From Spirochaetaceae bacterium bin103 (GTDB lineage Bacteria > Spirochaetota > Spirochaetia > SZUA-6 > Bin103), in assembly GCA_002238925.1 (NCBI GenBank), contig MPNH01000003.1:1-64000 (forward strand): a stretch of DNA of 64,000 bases, given 5' to 3'. The notes below the pieces were generated by a model that was not told the origin of the DNA, searched no databases, and was given only the letters and a program-made list of their open reading frames with translations. The position numbers were made by a program, and so were the translations under genes. Positions 28,729-37,108 of this stretch are shown one piece after another (within the stretch, counting starts at the first letter, position 1; each line of letters starts with the position of its first letter).

Positions 28729-30113
28729 GCTCCCTCGTTCTCATAGATCCGCGACGAGATTTCATTGGTGGCACGATTGATTTCATCTATTGTGCTATCG
28801 AAATTCGGCATCTCCATACCGTACTTGTCGATGCCGCAGGCGGTCAAGGTACCGTTCTTTGCAACATACGCACGAATCTGATCTGGATCGAGAGCATCTT
28901 CGGGCTCGTACTTGAGCTTCTTGAGCAACTCCTCCTTGCCGTCGAAGTCGCGGCTCAGCATGATCAGGTTGTTGAGTTCCTTCACGAGGTAGTCACTGTG
29001 CGTAGTGATCAAGACCTTCAAACCTGCTTGTACGCACCGGACCAGCAAACGTGCCATCAGAATCTGATTGTGTGTATCGAGATGACTCTCTGGCTCATCA
29101 ATGATCAGCAGATGATTGGGTCCGGCAACGTGCTGCAGAAAGAAATACAGGTCCGACAGCCCGCGCGCGGAAGAGGATGCAAGGTGCAGCGGGATGGTGA
29201 ACCGTCGCACACCACGAGCGATCGAAGTGAGTGCGATACTGTCACCGGAGTTCTTGTAGTAGGCGCTAGTCAAGCGCCTCAGTTTGGACGGCAACTTGTG
29301 CTCCGAAAGCTCGCTGCTTTGGCCTCCGAGATCGGGAATACTTCGAGTATAGTCGATGTTGTCCTTCACAGGCAACGCATACCGGCTGGTCATTCTATCT
29401 ATTACAAGGAATGGATCTGCATCGTTCCGTGTGGTCTCCTCATTCATCTTCTGTAGGAAATCAACCAAACTGTTCTTTGTGAAGTCAAGCTCCCGATAAA
29501 ACAAGGATATCCCGAATCGTTCTGAGGTCAGCACGAACGGTTCAAGGTCAAGTTCCGGAAACAGAAATCTGACGTACATGCTCCGCAAAATAGACCTGGT
29601 ACGATGCGCATTGATAGGTTGGCCGTCCTGCACATCGACGCACATGACTAACCGATCGTCCCGCAAGCTCACTCGGTAGCGCTCTCCGAAATCCAATCGG
29701 ATATTCACCGGCTCCAAATGCTGTTGCAAGGCTGATATCAATTCCACCGAAGCGCCGTCGAACTCACTCTGTTGCGTACTGAACACCTGGGTCAATCCAG
29801 ACTCTGTGAACTGGCGGGCAGCGTCCATGGCAAAGTCCGATCTGTGGTGCTCAAGTTGATCACGACTGACGGGCGTCTCCGCATGGCCAACAGCTGCGGC
29901 TGCCGAGACGATTGATGTGATGTGCACTGGTTTTTCTAGTCGACGGGTGTCATGGGGGCTCGTCGACCAACGCTTCAAATGCTTGACGAAGCCATAGAGG
30001 GCGTAGGCGAGGTAGGTTTTGCCGGTGTTGTTGCGGCCGGCGATGATGGTGAGGTCGCCGAGTTCGAGGTCGGCGTCCTTGATCGGTCCGAGGTTCTTGA
30101 ATCGAAATTTCAT
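28725..30113 (-). CDS. OLD-like/AAA_21-type ATPase
   Basis: A 462-residue SMC-like ATPase. Walker A is GRNNTGKTYLA (26-36) and the late Walker B with D-loop is LLIIDEPESHLDTHNQ (335-350), followed by LITTHSDYLVKEL. No TOPRIM domain follows; the C-terminal 110 residues are helical. The gene is clearly lower in GC than its neighbours and uses more A/T-ending codons, suggesting transfer. It is coupled (ATGA) to the nuclease-like/methyltransferase gene. Pairs of this ATPase type with a small effector are known in phage defence (for example PARIS), but this partner is not the DUF4435 protein, so the pair is different. Confidence 0.85.
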   Translation of the reverse strand: MKFRFKNLGPIKDADLELGDLTIIAGRNNTGKTYLAYALYGFVKHLKRWSTSPHDTRRLEKPVHITSIVSAAAAVGHAETPVSRDQLEHHRSDFAMDAARQFTESGLTQVFSTQQSEFDGASVELISALQQHLEPVNIRLDFGERYRVSLRDDRLVMCVDVQDGQPINAHRTRSILRSMYVRFLFPELDLEPFVLTSERFGISLFYRELDFTKNSLVDFLQKMNEETTRNDADPFLVIDRMTSRYALPVKDNIDYTRSIPDLGGQSSELSEHKLPSKLRRLTSAYYKNSGDSIALTSIARGVRRFTIPLHLASSSARGLSDLYFFLQHVAGPNHLLIIDEPESHLDTHNQILMARLLVRCVQAGLKVLITTHSDYLVKELNNLIMLSRDFDGKEELLKKLKYEPEDALDPDQIRAYVAKNGTLTACGIDKYGMEMPNFDSTIDEINRATNEISSRIYENEGA

Positions 30114-30158
30114 GGTTCCGCCAGCGACTGGAAGGTTACCTGACTTGCCCGTGCGCCG

Positions 30159-31391
30159 CTACCGGGAGCCTGGAGTAGCTTTGCTACCCTTGCGGAGGGT
30201 GACCTTGAAGTAGTCTTCGGTGGCGTCGAATTCGGGGTCGGTGCCGTTGTGGGCTCGGGTCAGGGGAATCACCTTGCGGCGGATTCCCATTCCTCTGTGT
30301 TCCATGAATTCGTAGTCGCGCAGGATGTTGACGATGTTGGGATTCCTCGGCACGCGAAGCCCTTCCTTGGCCTTTTCGACGGTAACGCCGTTTGGCAGGG
30401 CGCCGGGGCTTTGCACTTCGAGTCGGTCGGCGAACAGGGTGAGCTGCACGTCGGTGGGGCGGGTCCAGTCGCGGTGCGCGAAAGCGTTCACCAGCAGCTC
30501 GCGGATCACCTCCCTGGGATAATCCCAGTGCCTGCGCCGGTACACACCTTCCAGGCGTTCCCGGCTGATGTGCGCCTGCAGGTAGCTGAGCACCCGGTTC
30601 GGGAGCGACTGCTCAATGAACTCCCGCTCCCGGCGCTCCTTGAGGCCGACGAAGGGGATGTCGAGCACCTCGTCGAGGTTGGCGTCGTAGTCCATGTCGG
30701 TGCCGGGGAACACCAGTAGCCTGATCCCGGCCTGCGGCATGCGGCGCCGCGGCTCACGGGCGAACAGCACGACGCCGGCATGGGAGCAGGTGCGCACCTC
30801 CGGGCGCCACTCGTCGGCGACCAGCAACTCGCGATTGAGCAGGGTGCGCCGCCAGTCCGCCACCGCCTCCTCGCCCAGCACGTCGAGGAAGTAGTCCTCC
30901 AATCGGCGCATGTCCAGATCGGTCAGGGAACTGCCGTGCACCGGCATCTTCTCCGCCGAGACCAGCCCGCCGGATTGAAACAGGCGCGCCATTTGCTCGC
31001 GGCCGGCGCGCTGCACGGTGTCACCGAGGCGGATGTAGTAGTCGGTGCGCTCCTGCCGCCGCACTGCGTACGGTTTCGCACTGCCGGCGGGCACGGTGAC
31101 GATTGCAACTTGCTTGTCGTCGAGGCGGAATTCATCGTAGTCGGGAACGATCTGGGGATCGATGAAGCGCCCGATCACGGTGTCCATGAGCCAGGCCTGC
31201 AGGTTGGGCCTGGTGACACCCGTTACGGCACCGTCGTCTTCGACACCAATCACGATCGCGCCGCCATTCATGTTGGCGAACGCGACGATCTCTCGAGCCA
31301 GGTGCTCGGGGCGCAAGTTTCGGTCGTCGCGCTTGAATTCGGTCTTGGCGTTCTCGCCCCCGGCAATGATGGCGCGTGGATCGAGGGGCAC
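30159..31391 (-). CDS. AlbA_2/Schlafen-type DNA-binding protein with HATPase-like C-terminus
   Basis: A 410-residue protein. Residues about 14-128 match the Schlafen AlbA_2 domain (NAKTEFKRDDRNL, VAFANMNGGAIVIGVEDDG, YYIRLGDTVQRA). The C-terminal part has an ATPase_c_4-type N box (VIRELLVNAFAHRDWTRPT) and a glycine block (HRGMGIRRK). Such proteins are often annotated as RecG-like or transcriptional regulators. The GTG start has GGGAGC upstream and begins 17 bases after the decarboxylase beta subunit, so it may be co-transcribed with that operon. It is 45 bases from the AAA ATPase. Confidence 0.85.
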   Translation of the reverse strand: MPLDPRAIIAGGENAKTEFKRDDRNLRPEHLAREIVAFANMNGGAIVIGVEDDGAVTGVTRPNLQAWLMDTVIGRFIDPQIVPDYDEFRLDDKQVAIVTVPAGSAKPYAVRRQERTDYYIRLGDTVQRAGREQMARLFQSGGLVSAEKMPVHGSSLTDLDMRRLEDYFLDVLGEEAVADWRRTLLNRELLVADEWRPEVRTCSHAGVVLFAREPRRRMPQAGIRLLVFPGTDMDYDANLDEVLDIPFVGLKERREREFIEQSLPNRVLSYLQAHISRERLEGVYRRRHWDYPREVIRELLVNAFAHRDWTRPTDVQLTLFADRLEVQSPGALPNGVTVEKAKEGLRVPRNPNIVNILRDYEFMEHRGMGIRRKVIPLTRAHNGTDPEFDATEDYFKVTLRKGSKATPGSR

Positions 31392-31408
31392 CGTACCGCT
31401 CCCTCGGG

Positions 31409-32569
31409 TCAGGCCATGGCCATGAGGACGCCGGCGGCAACGGCGGAGCCTATTACGCCGGCGTAGTTGGGGCCGATGGCGTTCATCAGCAGGAAGTTGT
31501 TCGGGTTCTCGCGCTGCCCCATGCGCTGCACCACGCGCGCCGCCATCGGCACCGCGGATACCCCGGCGGCGCCGATCATCGGGTTCACCTTGCCGCCGGA
31601 GATCAGGTAGAGCAGCTTGCCGAGCAGCACCCCGGAGGCGGTGCCGACCGAAAACGCGGCCAGCCCGAGGGCGATGATCAGCAGCGTGTCGGTGGTCAGG
31701 AACTCGGCGGCGGTGAGCTTGGCGCCGACCGCCAGGCCCAGGAAGATGGTGATGATGTTGGTCAGCTCGTTCTGGGCCGCCTTGGACAGCCGGTCGACCA
31801 CGCCCGCCTCGCGCAGCAGGTTGCCGAACATCAGCATGCCGATGAGCGGCGTGGAGGGCGGCACCAGCAAGGCGGCGGTCAGGGTAATGGCGATCGGGAA
31901 CATGATGCGGACCGAGCGCGGCACCGGGGGCACCTCGCTCATCACCACCGAGCGCTCCTTTTTCGTGGTGAGCAGGCGAATGATCGGCGGCTGGATGATC
32001 GGCACCAGCGCCATGTAGGAGTAGGCGGCCACCGCCACCGCGCCGAGCAGGTGGTCGGCGAGGCGCGAGGTGAGGAAGATGGCGGTGGGTCCGTCGGCGC
32101 CGCCGATGATGGCAATCGAGGCGGCTTCCGGGAAGGTGAAGCCCAGCGCCTGCGCGGCCAGCAGGGTGCCGAAGATGCCGAACTGCGCCGCCGCGCCGAG
32201 CAGGAAGGTCTGCGGCTTGGCCAGCAGCGGGCTGAAGTCGGTCATCGCGCCCAGGCCCAGAAAGATCAGCGGCGGGAACACGCCGGTGGCGAGGCCGGTG
32301 AATATGAAGTCCAGCAGGCCGCGCTCGGCACCCCCGAGGAGTTCCTCGGTGGTGTGGAACAGCTCGGTGAGCGGCAGGTTGACCAGGATGCAGGCGAACC
32401 CGATCGGGATCAGCAGCAGCGGTTCGTATTCCTTGGCAATGGCCAGGTAGATCAGCAGACCGCCCACGGCCAGCATCACCAGCGGGCGCCACCAGCCGGC
32501 TCCGAGCGCAATGAAGCCGGCGATGCCGGTGTTGGCGAGGAATTCGCCGATCAGGCCGAGCAGGCCCAT
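31409..32569 (-). CDS. mmdB: Na+-transporting decarboxylase beta subunit
   Basis: A 386-residue membrane protein with about nine to eleven hydrophobic segments. It decarboxylates carboxybiotin and couples this to Na+ export. Family motifs: SIAIIGGADGPTAIF with the ion-site Asp, NPMIGAAGVSAVPMAARV, and the end NAIGPNYAGVIGSAVAAG. Three bases separate it from the biotin-carrier gene. With the acyl-CoA-type carboxyltransferase in the operon it fits methylmalonyl-CoA (or glutaconyl-CoA) decarboxylase better than oxaloacetate decarboxylase. Confidence 0.95.
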   Translation of the reverse strand: MGLLGLIGEFLANTGIAGFIALGAGWWRPLVMLAVGGLLIYLAIAKEYEPLLLIPIGFACILVNLPLTELFHTTEELLGGAERGLLDFIFTGLATGVFPPLIFLGLGAMTDFSPLLAKPQTFLLGAAAQFGIFGTLLAAQALGFTFPEAASIAIIGGADGPTAIFLTSRLADHLLGAVAVAAYSYMALVPIIQPPIIRLLTTKKERSVVMSEVPPVPRSVRIMFPIAITLTAALLVPPSTPLIGMLMFGNLLREAGVVDRLSKAAQNELTNIITIFLGLAVGAKLTAAEFLTTDTLLIIALGLAAFSVGTASGVLLGKLLYLISGGKVNPMIGAAGVSAVPMAARVVQRMGQRENPNNFLLMNAIGPNYAGVIGSAVAAGVLMAMA

Positions 32570-32571
32570 GG

Positions 32572-33081
32572 CTAGCCCGAGACGCGGGCGAGGAGTTGCG
32601 CCTCGACCACGCTGTCGCCCGCGGCGACCGCAATCTCGGACACCGTGCCGGCCACCGCCACCGGCACCTCCAGGTCCATCTTCATCGCCTCCATTACGAA
32701 CAGCACCTGCCCTTCGGTCACCGCCGCGCCCACCGAGGTGCGGATTTCCCGGATGGTGCCGGTCATGGGAGCTACCACGTCGCCCGGTGCGGCGCTGCCG
32801 GCCGCCGGCCCGGCAGATGCGGCGGGCGCGGCCGCCGGGGCGGGCGCGGGCGCGGCGGCTGGGGGCGTGCCACTTGCGGCCGCCACCGTGGACGGTTGCG
32901 CGCCACCGGTGGCCGATGCCGCGGCACCGGCCGCCGCGAGAGTGGGTCGCGGGCGCACGGCGCCGCTGAGCGTGACCTCGTAGCTGTGGCCGTCGCTCTC
33001 GATCACCAGGGTATCGCCGCGGCGCTCCACCTCGACGGTGTAGGAATTGCCCTCGTACTCGAACGTGACCTGCTGCTTCAC
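32572..33081 (-). CDS. mmdC: Biotin carrier subunit of Na+-transporting decarboxylase
   Basis: A 169-residue protein. The first 45 residues are a small beta-rich domain (VTFEYEGNSYTVEVERRGD). An Ala/Pro-rich swinging linker follows (about 50-98), then a biotinyl domain with the modified Lys134 in VMEAMKMDLEV. The carrier shuttles CO2 from the carboxyltransferase to the beta subunit. The start overlaps the delta subunit's stop by four bases. Confidence 0.95.
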   Translation of the reverse strand: MKQQVTFEYEGNSYTVEVERRGDTLVIESDGHSYEVTLSGAVRPRPTLAAAGAAASATGGAQPSTVAAASGTPPAAAPAPAPAAAPAASAGPAAGSAAPGDVVAPMTGTIREIRTSVGAAVTEGQVLFVMEAMKMDLEVPVAVAGTVSEIAVAAGDSVVEAQLLARVSG

Positions 33082-33374
33082 CGGTCCCTCCGCGTCGGGT
33101 CCCAGGGTGCCGCGCTCACCTCGTCGAACTGACCCTGCCCGGCCAGCCAGGCGGCAACCGCTGCCGCCACCCAGCGGGCGTCGTGCCGGCCCGGCGCCGC
33201 CGCTGCCGAGTCCGCCTGTGCCGGCGCGGCAGCGGCCGCGGAGGGTTGGCCGTCGCCGCCGTACCCGCGGCGCAGCCCGGCCATGCCCAGGCTCAACAGG
33301 GCGAGGAAGAAGAACACCACCCCCATGCCAAGGATGGTTACCGTGCCCGCGAAGGCGATTGGCGTCTGATCCAT
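33078..33374 (-). CDS. mmdD: Small membrane (OadG/MmdD-type) subunit of Na+-transporting decarboxylase
   Basis: A 98-residue protein with one membrane segment at residues 9-32 (VTILGMGVVFFFLALLSLGM), then an Ala/Pro-rich cytoplasmic stretch and a C-terminal helix with a Trp (HDARWVAAAVAAWLAGQG). This matches OadG/MmdD proteins, which assemble the complex at the membrane. It sits between carboxyltransferase and biotin-carrier genes, as expected. Confidence 0.85.
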   Translation of the reverse strand: MDQTPIAFAGTVTILGMGVVFFFLALLSLGMAGLRRGYGGDGQPSAAAAAPAQADSAAAAPGRHDARWVAAAVAAWLAGQGQFDEVSAAPWDPTRRDR

Positions 33375-33389
33375 CAGTGCGCCCTGCCG

Positions 33390-34979
33390 CTACAGCGGGA
33401 TGTTGCCATGCTTCTTGGCCGGCCGCGACTCCTGCTTGCGGGAGTACATCTCGATGGAGCGCACCAGCTCGGCGCGCGCCGCCGCCGGATCGATCACGTC
33501 GTCCACCATCCCCAGCCCGGCGGCGCTAAACGGGTTCATCACGCTCTCCTGAAACTCGGCGATCTTCTGTTTCCGCATCTCGGCCGGATCGTCGGCCGCC
33601 TTGATGTCGCGCGAGAAGATGATGTTGGCGGCGCCGGCCGCGCCCATCACCGCCACCTCGGCGCCCGGCAGCGCGAGCGTGCGGTCGTAGCCGAGCGACT
33701 TGCAGGCCATGGCGATGAACGCTCCGCCGTACGCCTTGCGCAGGATCAGCGCCACCTTGGGCACCGTGGCCTCGGCGATGGCGTACAGGATCTTGGCGCC
33801 GTGGCGGATAATGCCGCCGTGCTCCTGCGCCACCCCCGGCAGGAACCCCGGAACGTCGACCAGGGAGATGATCGGCACATTGAAGGCATCGCAGAAGCGC
33901 AGGAAGCGGGCCCCCTTGTCGGACGAGTTGATGTCCAGCGAGGCCGCGTACACCTGCGGCTGGTTGGCGAAGAAGCCGACGGTGCGGCCCGCCAGCCGGG
34001 CGAAGCCCACCACCACGTTGGGCGCGTACTCGGCGTGCACCTCGAAGAAGCTGCCCTGGTCGGCGAGCGCGGCGATCACCTGCTTCACGTCGTAGCCGCG
34101 GCGCGCGTCCTCCGGCACCACGTCGAGCAGCTCCGGCGTCGGGCGGTCGACGTCGTCGCCGGTTGCAACGAGCGGCGGATCCTCGCCGTTGTGCGCCGGC
34201 AGGTAGCTGAGCAGGGTGCGCACGCCCGCCAGGCAGTCCTGCTCGCTGGCGTAGCGGAAATGGGCCACCCCGCTGCGGCTGCAGTGCGCGGCCGAGCCGC
34301 CAAGGTCTTCGGAACTGATCTTCTCGCCGGTCACGGTGGCGATCACCTGCGGCCCGGTGATGAACATGTTGCTCACCCCGTCCACCATGAAGATGAAGTC
34401 GGTGATCGCCGGCGAGTACACCGCGCCGCCGGCACATGGTCCGAGGATCACGGAAATCTGCGGGATGACGCCGGACGACGCGGTGTTGGCGCGGAATATC
34501 TGCGCGTAGCCGTTCAGGGACAGCACGCCTTCCTGGATGCGGGCGCCGCCGGAGTCGTTGATCTGGATGAACGGCACGCGGTTGGTGAGCGCGTCGTTCT
34601 GGGCGGCGACGATGCGCGCGGCGTGCATCTCGCCGAGCGAGCCGCCATTCACGGTAAAGTCTTGCGCCGCCGTGAATACCTGGCGCCCTTCGACCATCCC
34701 GCTGCCACTGACCACGCCGTCGCCGAGCGTACGGCGGCGGTCGAGGCCAAAGTCGGTGGCGCGCACCATGACGTACGGTTGCTGCTCGATAAAGGAGTGC
34801 TCGTCGAGCAGCAGGGCGAGCCGCTCGCGGGCGGTCAGCTTGCCCTTGGCGTGCTGCGCGTCGATACGCGCCTGACCGCCCGCCTCGAGCATCTTTTGCC
34901 GCGTCTCGCGGCGCCGGTCGAGCGCGTCACTCACCGGGATGCCCCGGACCGGTCGCCGCACGGATCCGTACAACGACAT
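33390..34979 (-). CDS. mmdA: Acyl-CoA carboxyltransferase subunit (methylmalonyl-CoA decarboxylase alpha)
   Basis: A 529-residue crotonase-fold carboxyltransferase. Landmarks: AKGKLTARERLALLLDEHSF, QINDSGGARIQEGVLSLNGY, ISVILGPCAGGAVYSP, DLGGSAAHCSRSGVAHF, LVDVPGFLPGVAQEHGGII and PGAEVAVMGAAGAANIIF. The tail KKHGNIPL is typical of MmdA/PccB. It moves CO2 from an acyl-CoA to biotin. The ATG at 34979 follows the promoter by about 50 bases but has no good ribosome site; an in-frame GTG at 34931 would match the family start more closely. Confidence 0.93.
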   Translation of the reverse strand: MSLYGSVRRPVRGIPVSDALDRRRETRQKMLEAGGQARIDAQHAKGKLTARERLALLLDEHSFIEQQPYVMVRATDFGLDRRRTLGDGVVSGSGMVEGRQVFTAAQDFTVNGGSLGEMHAARIVAAQNDALTNRVPFIQINDSGGARIQEGVLSLNGYAQIFRANTASSGVIPQISVILGPCAGGAVYSPAITDFIFMVDGVSNMFITGPQVIATVTGEKISSEDLGGSAAHCSRSGVAHFRYASEQDCLAGVRTLLSYLPAHNGEDPPLVATGDDVDRPTPELLDVVPEDARRGYDVKQVIAALADQGSFFEVHAEYAPNVVVGFARLAGRTVGFFANQPQVYAASLDINSSDKGARFLRFCDAFNVPIISLVDVPGFLPGVAQEHGGIIRHGAKILYAIAEATVPKVALILRKAYGGAFIAMACKSLGYDRTLALPGAEVAVMGAAGAANIIFSRDIKAADDPAEMRKQKIAEFQESVMNPFSAAGLGMVDDVIDPAAARAELVRSIEMYSRKQESRPAKKHGNIPL

Positions 34980-35034
34980 GCAAATTTATACACCGTAAGC
35001 AAGTACGTCCTATCCACCTAGCCAGATTGAGGCG

Positions 35035-35064
35035 ATTGTAGCCACCTACCCCGTGCGGTGTCAA
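35035..35064 (-). promoter_or_regulatory. Near-consensus sigma-70 promoter of the decarboxylase operon
   Basis: On the minus strand TTGACA (plus 35059-35064) and TACAAT (plus 35035-35040) are 18 bases apart. Transcription would begin near 35028, giving a leader of about 50 bases before mmdA. It is one of the best promoter matches in the window and overlaps the last codons of recQ (stop at 35061). Confidence 0.75.
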
Positions 35065-36917
35065 ATGATCGGAACGGCCGATCCGGCAGCGCCCGGCGGC
35101 TGGTCGGCGGAGGACGCACCACTGGCTGGGGACGGCGGCGCGTTGGCGGGCGCCCGCGCATGCCGCGGACGCCGGGCCGTTACCAATAGCCCGCGCCACG
35201 GCCCACGCGCCGGCACGCGCGCCAGCCGCGCGGCAATCAAGGCGGTGCAGGCATCGTCGATCTCCTCCGGGCGCCAGCCGGCAAGCAGGCCGAATCCCGG
35301 TGCGCGGCGCAGCCCGCCGGCTTCGATGGCGTGCGATCGTCCGCCGGCCAGGATGTGCCGCCACTGACCCTTCGTGAAGCGCCGCGACCCGCGCCGCAGC
35401 GCCCGCAGCATCGCCTGCTCCGCCGCCGGCAGCCCGGCCACCTCGCCGTCGCACACGTCGCAGCCGCTGCACGTTACGTCGTCGCGCTCGAAGAAGCGCA
35501 GCAACTGGGCGCGCCTGCAGGTCGCGGCATTTGCCGCGTAGCTGCTCAGGCCGGCGCGGGCGGCCGCTGCTGCGCCTTGCCAGCCGGGCTCCGCTGCCCG
35601 GCGCGACGCCCCGACGGCCCGATTCGGCGGCGGAGAAACCGCGCCCGCCGCCGGCGCAGCAGGAGGCGTGCCGGTGCGGCGCGACATCCAGCGCAGGCAC
35701 CGGCGCGGCGCACGCGGCGCCCGGCGGGCGGCCGCGCGCGCGGATGCCGGCGATTCAGCGCGCCCCGGCCGCCACGGCAACAGGCAGCGCCAGGACGACG
35801 CCGCCCGCGCCGTCGGGGCGGCCACCGCGGCGGCCGGCTGGTACCACAGCAGGATCGCTTGTGAGGGTTTTCCGTCACGTCCGGCGCGGCCGGTCTCCTG
35901 CAGGTAAGCCTCCACCGACTCCGGCATTTCGCGGTGCACGACGGTGCGGATGTTGGGCTTGTCCACCCCCATGCCGTAGGCGGAGGTGGCGATGAGCACA
36001 CCGTCGTCGCTGGTCAGGAACCACGCTTCCAGCCGCTTGCGCTCGGCGGCGTTCAGACCGGCGTGGTAGAACCGGCAGCTTACCTCCGGCAGCCGGCGCC
36101 GGAGCTGCCAGCAGATCTCCTCCACGCCGCGGCGGCTGCGCGCAAACACGATCAGCGGCCGCGGGCATGCCGCCACCAGCCCGGCGATGCAGTGCAGCGG
36201 GCCGGCCGTGGGCGCCACCGCGTAACGGATATTGGGCCGGTCCGGGTTGCCGGCGACCAGGTGCGCGCCGCCGTCCGGGTACAGCACCTCGCGTACCCGG
36301 TGCAGTACCGCGGGCGTCGCGGTGGCGGTAAAGGCGCTGACCACGCGCGGGCGCAGCGCTTCCACCAGCTCGTTCAGGCGCAGATAGGTGGGCCGGAAGG
36401 TGTCGCCCCACTGGCTGATGCAGTGCGCTTCGTCCACCACCAGGTGCTCGATGGTGCCGGCGGCCGCCAGCGCGGCCAGCAACCGCTCGCCAAGCGCCGC
36501 CTCCGGGGTCACCAGCACCAGCCGCGCGTCACGGCTTGCCACCCGCTGCAGAATGGCGGCTCGTTCGTCCCGGCTCTGGCCGCCGCGCAGCACCACCACC
36601 GGCAGGCCGGCCGCGGTCATGCGGCGGTACAGGTCCTCAAGCAGCGCGAGCAGCGGCAGCACCACCAGGGTGACCCCCTCCAGCACCACCGCCGGGAACA
36701 TGAAGCACACCGACTTGCCGGCGCCGGTGGGCAGCACCACGATCTGGTGGCGCCCGTCGAGCAGGTTAGCGATTACCAGCCGCTGGTACGGGAACAGGTA
36801 CGACATCCCCAGGCGGCGGCGCGCCAGCTCGTTGAGCGGATCGGGCGCGGCATCGTGCACGGCGCCATCGGGGAGGGTGGGATCGAAGAGCGTGGGATCG
36901 GGAGCGACGTTGTCCAT
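35061..36917 (-). CDS. recQ: RecQ-family ATP-dependent DNA helicase
   Basis: A 618-residue helicase. Motifs: I VLPTGAGKSVCF, II VVDEAHCISQWGDTFRP, III SAFTATATPAV, V ATSAYGMGVDKPNIR, VI YLQETGRAGRDG. The zinc domain has CRRAQLLRFFERDD followed by CSGCDVC (four Cys). Between motif VI and the zinc domain lie about 110 residues of Arg/Ala/Pro-rich low-complexity sequence that ordinary RecQ lacks. The C-terminus has no recognisable HRDC domain. The ATG at 36917 gives a normal N-terminus; an upstream in-frame start would add 46 unlikely residues. Confidence 0.9.
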   Translation of the reverse strand: MDNVAPDPTLFDPTLPDGAVHDAAPDPLNELARRRLGMSYLFPYQRLVIANLLDGRHQIVVLPTGAGKSVCFMFPAVVLEGVTLVVLPLLALLEDLYRRMTAAGLPVVVLRGGQSRDERAAILQRVASRDARLVLVTPEAALGERLLAALAAAGTIEHLVVDEAHCISQWGDTFRPTYLRLNELVEALRPRVVSAFTATATPAVLHRVREVLYPDGGAHLVAGNPDRPNIRYAVAPTAGPLHCIAGLVAACPRPLIVFARSRRGVEEICWQLRRRLPEVSCRFYHAGLNAAERKRLEAWFLTSDDGVLIATSAYGMGVDKPNIRTVVHREMPESVEAYLQETGRAGRDGKPSQAILLWYQPAAAVAAPTARAASSWRCLLPWRPGRAESPASARAAARRAPRAPRRCLRWMSRRTGTPPAAPAAGAVSPPPNRAVGASRRAAEPGWQGAAAAARAGLSSYAANAATCRRAQLLRFFERDDVTCSGCDVCDGEVAGLPAAEQAMLRALRRGSRRFTKGQWRHILAGGRSHAIEAGGLRRAPGFGLLAGWRPEEIDDACTALIAARLARVPARGPWRGLLVTARRPRHARAPANAPPSPASGASSADQPPGAAGSAVPII

Positions 36918-37108
36918 ACCACTTACAAAGGGCGCCGGCTCCGTACCGCTTTGGGCCCGGTGCGCGCCGGGGCACCGCGGACCAGTGACGGCAAGCAGAT
37001 GGCCGGTACCCTCTGTACCCTCTGACCCGACAGCCCTGGACCAGGTGCCGCACATTGGCCGCGGCGCCGGGTTGCACCGCCGGCGGTTTGTGCCACCAAA
37101 TGTGCGGC

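Noticed and set aside
31409-34979. Assignment of the Na+ pump as oxaloacetate decarboxylase
   Set aside because: The carboxyltransferase is of acyl-CoA (MmdA/PccB) type and the biotin domain is a separate small subunit, unlike the OadA fusion.
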